From assembly GCF_003202755.1 (NCBI RefSeq), contig NZ_QGLK01000005.1, forward strand, positions 434,001-498,000: DNA of 64,000 nt, given 5' to 3'. The position numbers were made by a program, and so were the translations under genes. Below, one piece after another: positions 18,290 through 25,822 of the stretch. Position 1 is the first letter of the stretch, and each line of letters starts with the position of its first letter. Under the pieces are notes generated by a model. That model saw nothing but the letters and a program-made list of their open reading frames with translations. It searched no databases and had not been told where the DNA came from. This DNA comes from Bifidobacterium asteroides (GTDB lineage: Bacteria; Actinomycetota; Actinomycetes; Actinomycetales; Bifidobacteriaceae).

Positions 18290-19059
18290 CAGCGCGCTCC
18301 CTGATTTCTCGAGTCATTGCTTGTCTCATCATTGCCTTCGACGGATTTCGAAGGAGTGTCCTCAACGTGATCAGTCGCTGTCTCGGTAGACTTCACAGAC
18401 ATTTCAGACGAATCTTCAGCCGAATCATCGTCCTCATCGATGTCGTCCAATTCGTCGTCGTCAGTATCATCAAGAGCATACTGGCTCAAGAACCGCTTGG
18501 GGATACGGCGCACTATGACATAAGCGATGAATACGGTAATTCCCTTATCTACCAAGTTCTCCAGCATTGAAGAGGAAACGACGGAAATAACGATATTCTT
18601 CATAGCGACCACCAGGGCCGCCGTCAGTACGGAAGTGCCATTGACGCCAGTTGCACCTCCGTATACAAAAACCGTCACTAAAGAAGCAGTTATGGTATTG
18701 ACCAGGGCGCAAGCCAACCAAACAAGTATTACGCCCCAGATCTTCTTGAACAGTCCAGCCTTGACCATGTAGCCAACTACCAGGCCGCACAGGACACTTG
18801 ATAGCGCATAAGGCAGGTAAACAGGATTAGCGACCAAAGACAGAAAGACGTTGGTCAACAACCCACATAGAGCGGCCACCCAAGGACCGGATAAGCAGGC
18901 TATGACAGTAGTGCCGATCATGTCCAGAAAGAGCGGAAGCTTCAGTGTCGAGCTCAATGTGCCGCCGATAAGATTGATCCCCACTGCGATGGGAATCAGA
19001 ACCAATGATTTCGTGGAAAACTGTGCAGCGATACCTTTCAAAAACGATTTTGACTTCAT
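18289..19059 (-). CDS. ECF transporter substrate-binding S component with acidic tail
   Basis: 256 residues from ATG 19059 (AAAGG site 11 bases upstream; a TTG at 19107 is possible). Six hydrophobic helices in the first 190 residues, then an unusual hydrophilic tail of about 65 residues dominated by Asp, Glu and Ser. The membrane part reads as an ECF S component: LVLIPIAVGINLIGG, then long helices with FLDMIGTT and GPWVAALCGLLTN. Its ligand is not recognisable from sequence. Because it heads an operon with two nucleoside hydrolases and sugar-phosphate enzymes, a nucleoside or riboside-like ligand is the best inference. Queuosine/queuine or another vitamin-like riboside is an alternative. Confidence 0.82.
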   Translation of the reverse strand: MKSKSFLKGIAAQFSTKSLVLIPIAVGINLIGGTLSSTLKLPLFLDMIGTTVIACLSGPWVAALCGLLTNVFLSLVANPVYLPYALSSVLCGLVVGYMVKAGLFKKIWGVILVWLACALVNTITASLVTVFVYGGATGVNGTSVLTAALVVAMKNIVISVVSSSMLENLVDKGITVFIAYVIVRRIPKRFLSQYALDDTDDDELDDIDEDDDSAEDSSEMSVKSTETATDHVEDTPSKSVEGNDETSNDSRNQGAR

Positions 19060-19397
19060 CCTCTGCGCCACCTTTGGTCCTTGACTACTTTCTTTCCAGG
19101 TAATCAATGTCTCAAGTCATCTAGCCTGCTTATCTTAGGAAATTATTTTCCTAAAATGTTTTCTCAGTCAGAGAGTATCAGCCACCAGAAGGTGTGTCAA
19201 ATTCGGAAGGCGCAATCTTGAAGCAACCAGAAGCTAACCGATAAGCCTGCCAAGCAAGCTATCAACCGACTCGAGAAGAGGGAAATGATAAAACTGGTGC
19301 AAGTAGCCGAGTAAACTGAAAGTCCGTCCGGATAAGACAGTATTTGCAGGCAACAACCACGCAAGGCACAGGAATACAAGATTCGGCAAGGAGATCC
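19060..19397. other. Divergent promoter region of ECF operon and its regulator
   Basis: 338 bases between divergent starts. It holds the 19135-19154 palindrome and must contain both promoters. Short open frames here have no ribosome site and I see no gene. Confidence 0.7.
19135..19154. promoter_or_regulatory. Palindromic operator in ECF operon/regulator divergent region
   Basis: TTAGGAAA-TTAT-TTTCCTAA is a perfect inverted repeat with eight-base arms, about 75 bases before the S-component start and on the side away from the regulator gene. It is the likely binding site of the divergent LacI-ribokinase regulator, though it lacks the central CG of classical LacI sites. I did not find a second copy in the window. 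Confidence 0.55.
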
Positions 19398-21269
19398 ATG
19401 AACATTAAGGACATTGCCAAACTTGCAGGCGTCTCCACTTCAACGGTTTCAAAAATCGTAAATCACAAAGACTCGAGTATCACAGAAGCAACACGGAGTA
19501 AGGTACTCGATTTAGTAAAAAAATATCACTATACTCCTTATGCCTCATCTAAGCCCAATACAACCAGCTGGCGCATCGGCGTGCTTCTGAGCTCCTCCAT
19601 CTCCCTTGACTCAACTCTGGATGGCATCATTCAGCAAGCGCAGGCAAGCGGCTATGGAACACTGGTATTCAACAGCTACTCGAGTCAGGAGCAGGAAGAA
19701 CAGAATATTCAGGCTGCGATCGAGCACCGTGTGGACGGGATAATCTGGGAACCGATTGATAAAAGCAGCCTAAAGCTCAATAAAACCATCACAGCGAAAA
19801 AAATTCCCGAGCTAATCATTGGCCCTCTGGGTGACGATCGATCTGCACTGCTTCCATATGAAGAAGCGGCATATAACCTAACGCAGGAACTCATAGATCG
19901 AAACCATAGCAACATCGCCTGCCTTCTATCTCCTGGCAGACGGACGCAAAGCTTTCTGAGGGGATACCGTCGCTGCCTTTTCGAGAACAACATTGCCTTC
20001 CACAACGATATGGTGTTCTACGATATTGACGACAACCTGACCACAGTCATGGAAAACCGCCACGTTACAGGTTTCGTCGCGTCACACTACCGCCACGCCG
20101 TGGAGCTGCAACAATATGCACAATCGCTGCATTACCGCCTTCCTCAGGATTTTTCACTTGTCACCCTCAGGAACGATTCCGATGAGCCTCTGCACTATCC
20201 CGGAATACCGGAAATATCCTCCTACAACATGAGGAACGCGGACTTTGGAACTCATCTGTGCTCCAGACTGATCGACGCAATCGAGCACAACAAAACCGAA
20301 CAGACAGAATTTAAACACATTTTCATTCTGGATAATGAACACACCGTAAGCCAGCCGCCTAACATGCGACATAAGAAGATCGTCGTCATCGGCAGCATCA
20401 ATGTTGACACATATCTTGCTACGCCGACGCTGCCTAAGCCTGGCATGACCGTCACGACGCGCAACTTCGCCTCAACGCCCGGAGGAAAAGCCACCAACCA
20501 AGCCGTGGGTGTGGCAAAGCTAGGGCATCATGTCTCTTTGATCGGCAACGTAGGCAGCGATACCTCAGCCGACTTCATCTACCAGGCCATGAATAGATTT
20601 CATGTTGACACCACGGGTGTAATGCGAATCAAAAGAACCGATACCGGCAAAGCCTATATCTTTGTCGACAACAATGGCGAATCGATGATTTCCCTGGTAT
20701 CGGGAGCCAATAGCACCTTAGCGCCTGATGACATTGACGGAAGAGAGCATATCTTCAGCAATACGGCCTACTGCCTAGTACAAACCGAAATTCCACTTGA
20801 AACAGTGAAAGAAGCTTGCATAGTGGCAAGAAAACATCATGCAATCACAATTTTGAAACCGTCATCATGCCCCCATCTCCCTGATGACATTCTAAATTTA
20901 ATAGATATTCTTGTTCCGAACCAAAATGAAATAGAGGCGCTGTTTCCGGAACCCGGTTCCATAGTTGATAAAGCACGATACTCCATATCAAAAGGCGTGG
21001 GAACAGTTATAGTAACGCTGGGTGATCAAGGCTGCGTTCTGGTTACAGAGAAAACCCATACGCTTTTCCCTGCAGGACAAGCCAGGGTCATTGATGACAC
21101 AGGCGCGGGCGATGCTTTCATCAGTTGTCTTGCATCCAGCCTTTTGGAGAACCGCACACTGGAAGAAGCCGCGCGCATAGCTAACCTCGCCGCGGGTTTC
21201 AGCGTTGCTCACGAAGGTGCTATCCCATCTCTGATCAGCAGGCAACAGCTGAAGTCCCTATTAGCCTGA
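19398..21269 (+). CDS. LacI-type regulator fused to a ribokinase (PfkB) domain
   Basis: 623 residues from ATG 19398, preceded by AAGGAGATCC; the open frame upstream lacks a site. Residues 1-50 are a LacI helix-turn-helix (MNIKDIAKLAGVSTSTVSKI). Residues about 55-305 are a periplasmic-binding-protein-like sensor. From about residue 324 a complete PfkB domain begins (IVVIGSINVDTYL, TPGGKATNQAVGVAKLG) and ends with the catalytic DDTGAGDAFISCL. The start, GGK and GAGD motifs are those of ribokinase. It is divergent from the ECF/nucleoside hydrolase operon and is the probable regulator. The fusion suggests that sugar sensing and phosphorylation are joined in one protein. Confidence 0.9.
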   Translation: MNIKDIAKLAGVSTSTVSKIVNHKDSSITEATRSKVLDLVKKYHYTPYASSKPNTTSWRIGVLLSSSISLDSTLDGIIQQAQASGYGTLVFNSYSSQEQEEQNIQAAIEHRVDGIIWEPIDKSSLKLNKTITAKKIPELIIGPLGDDRSALLPYEEAAYNLTQELIDRNHSNIACLLSPGRRTQSFLRGYRRCLFENNIAFHNDMVFYDIDDNLTTVMENRHVTGFVASHYRHAVELQQYAQSLHYRLPQDFSLVTLRNDSDEPLHYPGIPEISSYNMRNADFGTHLCSRLIDAIEHNKTEQTEFKHIFILDNEHTVSQPPNMRHKKIVVIGSINVDTYLATPTLPKPGMTVTTRNFASTPGGKATNQAVGVAKLGHHVSLIGNVGSDTSADFIYQAMNRFHVDTTGVMRIKRTDTGKAYIFVDNNGESMISLVSGANSTLAPDDIDGREHIFSNTAYCLVQTEIPLETVKEACIVARKHHAITILKPSSCPHLPDDILNLIDILVPNQNEIEALFPEPGSIVDKARYSISKGVGTVIVTLGDQGCVLVTEKTHTLFPAGQARVIDDTGAGDAFISCLASSLLENRTLEEAARIANLAAGFSVAHEGAIPSLISRQQLKSLLA

Positions 21270-21556
21270 AAGCGCTACCGCCAAATATTTCTTTGCGGGC
21301 TTCCGGCACTAAAACAAGAGGCCGTATTCAACGACTCGATGTGACATATCAAAAAACATCTTCTTATATGCATCAAAACCGACTTCGAGAGCTCTATGAG
21401 CTCGAAAAGAAAAATCACTACCTCTGCACTTACACTGCAATCTCCTCTATAGAGGTGATGATCTAGGGAAATCCTCTGTTGGTTTCTACTCCGTGACGAT
21501 GGAAGATCAGAGCATCAATAGATCGGAAGTCACCGTTCACAACAAAATACCCGGTT

Positions 21557-22444
21557 CTAACGATAATGCGCTTGCCGGTATGCGCGAGGAGTAGTGCCTG
21601 TTTCCATTTTGAAGCGTCGGTTGAAGTTGGCCGCATTCCTGAATCCGCTCATGGTCCTAATCTGCGCAATCGTCAGGTCTGTAGTGACCAAAAGAAGCGA
21701 GGCACGAGCTGTCCTCAAACGACAGACCATTTCTGAAAAATTGATACCTGCGGCTTTTTTGAAGAACCGGGAAAATGCTGACGGATCCATTGCCACCTGA
21801 GCTGCCACCTCTTCTAGGGTGACGCGGTCTCCGATATGGGCCTTTATATAAGCAAGGGCCTGGTTGACTCGTTTCGCCATCCCAGCCGAAGCCTCAGGCT
21901 GGTAGCCTGGGGTGACCACAGTTGTCCATTCCCCTCGTGGAGCCTGTACGAAGATGCGGAAGATCTCAAGAAGATCGATTAACCGATCCAAGTCGTGATG
22001 CGCGCCCATCGCAGTCAGGATAGAGGCCACTCTGCGCGCGGATTGACCATTAAGGACAATTGCCTGGTCACCCCGTCTCAGCAGAGTCATTATTTGCATG
22101 GCCTCGGGAAAAATCTGCGCTAGGGCTTGAATCCGGTTAGGAAGCACCTGACAAGCCACATCACGATTTGGTATGCTTGTTTTCTCATTCGGCCCCATCT
22201 CGGAAATCCAATTGTGGGGGACATTACTGCCTAAGAGCGATACCTGACCTGGGCCAAAGGGAACCATTCCATCACCGGCCATCATGGTTCCCATGCTCGT
22301 GCGAATCAGGTGGATCTCTATCTCAGGATGGTAATGCCACCTGGCCAAGGCTGATGGATACCCGTGCTCGAGCCATCGGATAGACTCATTTCCCTTGGGT
22401 ACAACAATTTCCAGGGACCCTGGATCGATGACATTATGATTCAT
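21557..22444 (-). CDS. AraC-family transcriptional regulator
   Basis: 295 residues from ATG 22444, with GAAGG upstream; a GTG at 22465 is an alternative. N-terminal cupin-like sensor (ARWHYHPEIEIHLI, FGPGQVSLLGSNVPH) and C-terminal double helix-turn-helix at about residues 195-290 (VTLEEVAAQVAMDPSAFSRF, then SGFRNAANFNRRFKMETGTT). This layout is typical of carbon-source activators. It is divergent from the polyol dehydrogenase gene at 22663 with about 220 bases between, and probably controls that three-gene set. Confidence 0.9.
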   Translation of the reverse strand: MNHNVIDPGSLEIVVPKGNESIRWLEHGYPSALARWHYHPEIEIHLIRTSMGTMMAGDGMVPFGPGQVSLLGSNVPHNWISEMGPNEKTSIPNRDVACQVLPNRIQALAQIFPEAMQIMTLLRRGDQAIVLNGQSARRVASILTAMGAHHDLDRLIDLLEIFRIFVQAPRGEWTTVVTPGYQPEASAGMAKRVNQALAYIKAHIGDRVTLEEVAAQVAMDPSAFSRFFKKAAGINFSEMVCRLRTARASLLLVTTDLTIAQIRTMSGFRNAANFNRRFKMETGTTPRAYRQAHYR

Positions 22445-22662
22445 GCATTCAACCGCCTTCAGCACGTGCAGGAAGGCGACACTTCAACAGCCTGTGCACG
22501 GACGCAGAAAGAACTATTTCTCTCATTCTAACAGCAAAGAATCAAAATAGTATCAAAACTCGTTATCAGAGCACGCCTTCTTACCCTCGGGCGCCCTTAA
22601 GATGAAATCAAACAACTGGTTTCTTGGTATAGAGACCTTCAATCTGGCAAAGGAGCATGATT

Positions 22663-23709
22663 ATGAAAGCTGTCGTCCTTGAGAAGAAAGGCGTCATCAA
22701 TGTTCGAGAAGTGCCGGACCCTCCGGCCCCAGGTCCTGGCGAGCTCCTCATTTCGCCCCATACCGTGGGCATTTGCGGATCCGACGCGCACTATTACCTG
22801 AACGGACGCGTCGGAAAATACGTGGTGGAAAAACCCATGATTCTTGGGCATGAGGCCTCTGGCACAGTTCTAGAGGTAGGGCCGGGAGTCAAGGGGTTCC
22901 AGGTTGGCGATAGAGTAGCCATGGAACCAGGCATTCCTGATATGAACTCCAGGGCCGCAAAACTCGGTTTGTACAATATTGACCCTTCTGTTCGCTTCTT
23001 CGCCACTCCGCCTGTGGATGGGTGTCTGAGCGAGGAAGTCGTGCATCCGGCTGCCTTTACCTATAAACTGCCCGACAACCTCACCTACGAAGACGGGGCC
23101 CTGATGGAACCGCTATCAGTAGGGATGTGGGCTGCAACGAAAGCTGGCATCAAGCCCGGAGACATTGGGGCCGTAGCAGGTGCTGGAACAATTGGCCTCC
23201 TGACAGCAGCATCAGCTATAGCCGGCGGATGTGCTAAAGTGCTGATCTCCGATATTTCACAGGATAAATTAGAGCTGGCAGCCAGCATCCCGGGAGTCAT
23301 TCCCGTTAACTTGAAAGAAGAATCCTTCCTCGACAGAGTCATGGAGGAAACTGATGGCTGGGGTGCAGACCGGGTTTTCGAAGCCTCAGGAAACCTCAAG
23401 TCGTACAATGATCTTTGGAGACTGGGAGCTCCCGGCAACACTACTGTCATCATCGGCATTCCTGCCGATGGAAAGATACCCGTGGACGTCACCGAAGTCC
23501 AAGCGCGCGAGACTAGAATCGAGAATGTATTCCGCTACGCCAACGTCTATCAGAAAGCAATAGATATGGTGGCTTCCGGCAAGATCGAGCTTAAGCCATT
23601 CGTTTCCCGGATCTATCCCATGGAGCAGGCCAAGGAAGCTTTCGACAGATTTGCCGAGGGCCACCCCGAAGACGTCAAAATCCAGATCGAAGTACCTCAG
23701 AAGCATTAA
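22663..23709 (+). CDS. MDR-family polyol dehydrogenase, xylitol dehydrogenase type
   Basis: 348 residues from ATG 22663, seven bases after GGAG; ATG 22657 is too close to that site. Catalytic zinc ligands are present in GICGSDAHY, GHEASG and LMEPLSVG. The Rossmann motif is VAGAGTIGLL. The structural-zinc cysteines of sorbitol dehydrogenases are absent: MEPGIPDMNSRAAKLG occupies that place. The same region and the ATPPVDG motif resemble eukaryotic xylitol dehydrogenases. It would oxidise a polyol to a ketose with NAD. It leads a three-gene unit with the VOC and 3-hydroxyacyl-CoA dehydrogenase-like genes. Confidence 0.88.
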   Translation: MKAVVLEKKGVINVREVPDPPAPGPGELLISPHTVGICGSDAHYYLNGRVGKYVVEKPMILGHEASGTVLEVGPGVKGFQVGDRVAMEPGIPDMNSRAAKLGLYNIDPSVRFFATPPVDGCLSEEVVHPAAFTYKLPDNLTYEDGALMEPLSVGMWAATKAGIKPGDIGAVAGAGTIGLLTAASAIAGGCAKVLISDISQDKLELAASIPGVIPVNLKEESFLDRVMEETDGWGADRVFEASGNLKSYNDLWRLGAPGNTTVIIGIPADGKIPVDVTEVQARETRIENVFRYANVYQKAIDMVASGKIELKPFVSRIYPMEQAKEAFDRFAEGHPEDVKIQIEVPQKH

Positions 23710-23765
23710 AGGGCAGCCAGGAGACCTACAGATAACTGTCAACGCATATTTTCAAGGAGCAATCC

Positions 23766-24161
23766 ATGCAACCCATGTCATCATTCACTACAGATTTCCA
23801 GCACTCGGGCATGATCGCCAAGAATCTGGACGAAACAATTGATTTCTACACCAACAAACTCGGTTTCGAAATAGCAGGGATATTCCCCAATAAAGAGAAC
23901 CGCTGCGCTTTTCTTCGGTACGGGCATCTGACCATCGAGACATGGGAAGGTGACGAAGCGCCGATGACTACGGGAGCCATCAACCACTGGGCCTTAGACA
24001 CCCCGGACATCAACGCCGCCTATCAGAACGCGAAAGATTTAGGGCTGGAGATCAAAGAAGACAGCATTCAATCGATACCTACATTCTGGGACAAGGGCAT
24101 CCGCTACTTCAACGTCTATGGACCCAACAGGGAGACAATCGAATTCTGCCAAATCTGCTGA
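23766..24161 (+). CDS. VOC-family (glyoxalase/bleomycin-resistance fold) protein
   Basis: 131 residues forming one VOC module of two beta-alpha-beta-beta-beta units: DFQHSGMIAKNLDETIDFYTNKLG at the first, then GAINHWALDTPDINAAYQNAKDLG at the second. Candidate metal ligands are H13 and E59 in the first half and H75 and E127 (NRETIEFCQ) in the second. The family includes isomerases, epimerases, lyases and dioxygenases. Between two dehydrogenase genes of apparent polyol metabolism it could be a sugar isomerase or epimerase; no specific reaction can be assigned. It starts after AAGGAGCAATCC, 56 bases downstream of the dehydrogenase gene. Confidence 0.8.
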   Translation: MQPMSSFTTDFQHSGMIAKNLDETIDFYTNKLGFEIAGIFPNKENRCAFLRYGHLTIETWEGDEAPMTTGAINHWALDTPDINAAYQNAKDLGLEIKEDSIQSIPTFWDKGIRYFNVYGPNRETIEFCQIC

Positions 24162-24359
24162 TCCGGCCTATGGCCATTCGGGTCGGCTGTAAATGTGAGG
24201 AACAATACAAAATTATCAGTGACCCAACCTGGAGCCAACAGCCAGTTTTGGCTAAAAACCGGCATTCTTCCGGGAAACCGCCAGATTCGTGAGAACAGCG
24301 CTGTATTAGGATTGAAGTACGTATCCGACGATGGATACCAATAATGAAAGAAGTTGCGC

Positions 24360-25253
24360 ATGACAAATATTAAGCAAGTTACCGTCGCTGGTGGTGGCGT
24401 GCTAGGAAGCCAGATTGCCTATCAGACGGCTTTTAAGGGGAAGAAAGTCACCGTATACGACATTAACGACGATGCGGTGGCAGCTGCAGAGAAGCGCGTC
24501 AACGCTCTGCGGGATTCCTACAAGCGCGATATCCAAGCAACCGATGAACAATTCGATGCCGGACTGAAGAACCTGACCTTCACCTCAGATCTCAAAACGG
24601 CTGTCGCTGACGCCGATCTGGTTATTGAAGCAATTCCCGAGAAGCCATCGATCAAGCATGACTTCTATACCAGCCTGGCCAAAGTCGCTCCCGATAAGAC
24701 AATCTTCGCCAGCAACTCCTCCACCTATGTACCCAGCACCTTCGCAGGAGACACTGGTCGCCCCGAGAAATTCCTCAACCTTCACTTCGCCAACCAAATC
24801 TGGCTGATGAACACTGCGGAAATCATGGGCAGCAGTCAGACTGATTCCGCCATATACGAGGAAATTGTCGAGTTCGCCAAAGAAATCGGCATGGTACCCA
24901 TTGAGCTTCACAAGGAACAACCAGGCTACGTGCTCAATTCACTCCTGATGCCCTTCATGGGCGCCGGCGGCATGCTGTGGGCCCACGACATAGCCGATCC
25001 GGAAACCATCGACAAGACCTGGATGATCGCCATGGGATCCCCCAAGGGACCCTTTGCCATCTTCGACATGGTCGGACTGCGCACTGCCTACAACATCATC
25101 AGCCAGCGCCAAGGCGACAACCCTCAGGCAAAGCCCCTACTCGAGAAGCTCAAGGCCATGATCGACGAAGGCAAGCTGGGGCAAGAATCCGGACAAGGCT
25201 TCTACCACTATCCGAATCCCGAATTCCAGGATCCCAACTTCCTGAAGGCATGA
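24360..25253 (+). CDS. 3-hydroxyacyl-CoA dehydrogenase family protein, possible L-gulonate 3-dehydrogenase
   Basis: 297 residues. N-terminal NAD-binding Rossmann VAGGGVLGSQIA with VYDIND, then NSSTYVPS and the catalytic-type NLHFANQIWLM, followed by the helical C-terminal domain (QPGYVLNSLL, GPFAIFDMVGL). Bifidobacteria lack a fatty-acid beta-oxidation pathway (general knowledge), so a role in fatty acid use is unlikely. The same superfamily includes L-gulonate 3-dehydrogenase (lambda-crystallin group), which would fit beside a polyol dehydrogenase. Start ATG 24360 with GAAAGAAG upstream; a TTG at 24354 is possible. The leader from 24162 to 24359 holds no gene. Confidence 0.8.
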   Translation: MTNIKQVTVAGGGVLGSQIAYQTAFKGKKVTVYDINDDAVAAAEKRVNALRDSYKRDIQATDEQFDAGLKNLTFTSDLKTAVADADLVIEAIPEKPSIKHDFYTSLAKVAPDKTIFASNSSTYVPSTFAGDTGRPEKFLNLHFANQIWLMNTAEIMGSSQTDSAIYEEIVEFAKEIGMVPIELHKEQPGYVLNSLLMPFMGAGGMLWAHDIADPETIDKTWMIAMGSPKGPFAIFDMVGLRTAYNIISQRQGDNPQAKPLLEKLKAMIDEGKLGQESGQGFYHYPNPEFQDPNFLKA

Positions 25254-25822
25254 TTCAGCTGAGCTGACTCCAGACGCCATATAATCCGGCCTGGCTCATC
25301 GGGCAGATTGGCGGCTTGATCACAGCGAGAATCAATAAGGGTCCAGAGGACTCCATAATGGAGTCCTCTGGACCCCGCTGTCAATCAGACGAGCAATCGG
25401 CATACACTGTCATGGAATATAGGATTCCATGTCATCTTTTTAGCAAAGCTAACCTCCTATCCGTCAGAGGCTAAGCCAGTAATTCACATATATTCATACA
25501 ATAGATTCCGCCATGCAAGCAGGGATATCACCTGACTTATTCGGGATAGCCTTATTCTTGCCGCCCTTCTTCTCAGGCCAGGCTTCTGCTCACCCTTGGC
25601 AATCAGATTCACGATGTGGCTATTCAAACGACCGGCATAAGCCGAGGTGCAGCATTATTCCGGCACAGGCAGTCGACCTACCCCCAAACTATCTGCAAAT
25701 AACCGAAGTGTTATAATAGATGTTTATGACATTTTTCAAAGGACACCGGACAGGAGACCACTGAGACAAACAAAGACACTCGATACGCACAACGGCCTAG
25801 AGCCCGAGAAGGAATAATGGCA
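25254..25822. other. Intergenic region with hairpins
   Basis: About 570 bases. Besides the 25339-25375 stem there is a smaller stem TGGAATATAGGATTCCA near 25421. The right end contains the promoter and ribosome site of the MFS gene (GAGAAGGAATA). I see no coding region; the region marks a change from AT-richer genes on the left to GC-richer genes on the right. Confidence 0.6.
25339..25375. terminator. Perfect 16-bp hairpin after the polyol gene set
   Basis: GGGTCCAGAGGACTCC pairs base for base with GGAGTCCTCTGGACCC around the five-base loop ATAAT. It lies 85 bases after the stop of the dehydrogenase-like gene. There is no T tract, so it may be a T-poor actinobacterial terminator or a mRNA-stabilising stem. 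Confidence 0.6.

Noticed and set aside
18289-19059. Naming the S component as a riboflavin, biotin, thiamine or queuosine transporter
   Set aside because: No ligand-defining motif that I can recognise; only the operon suggests a riboside.
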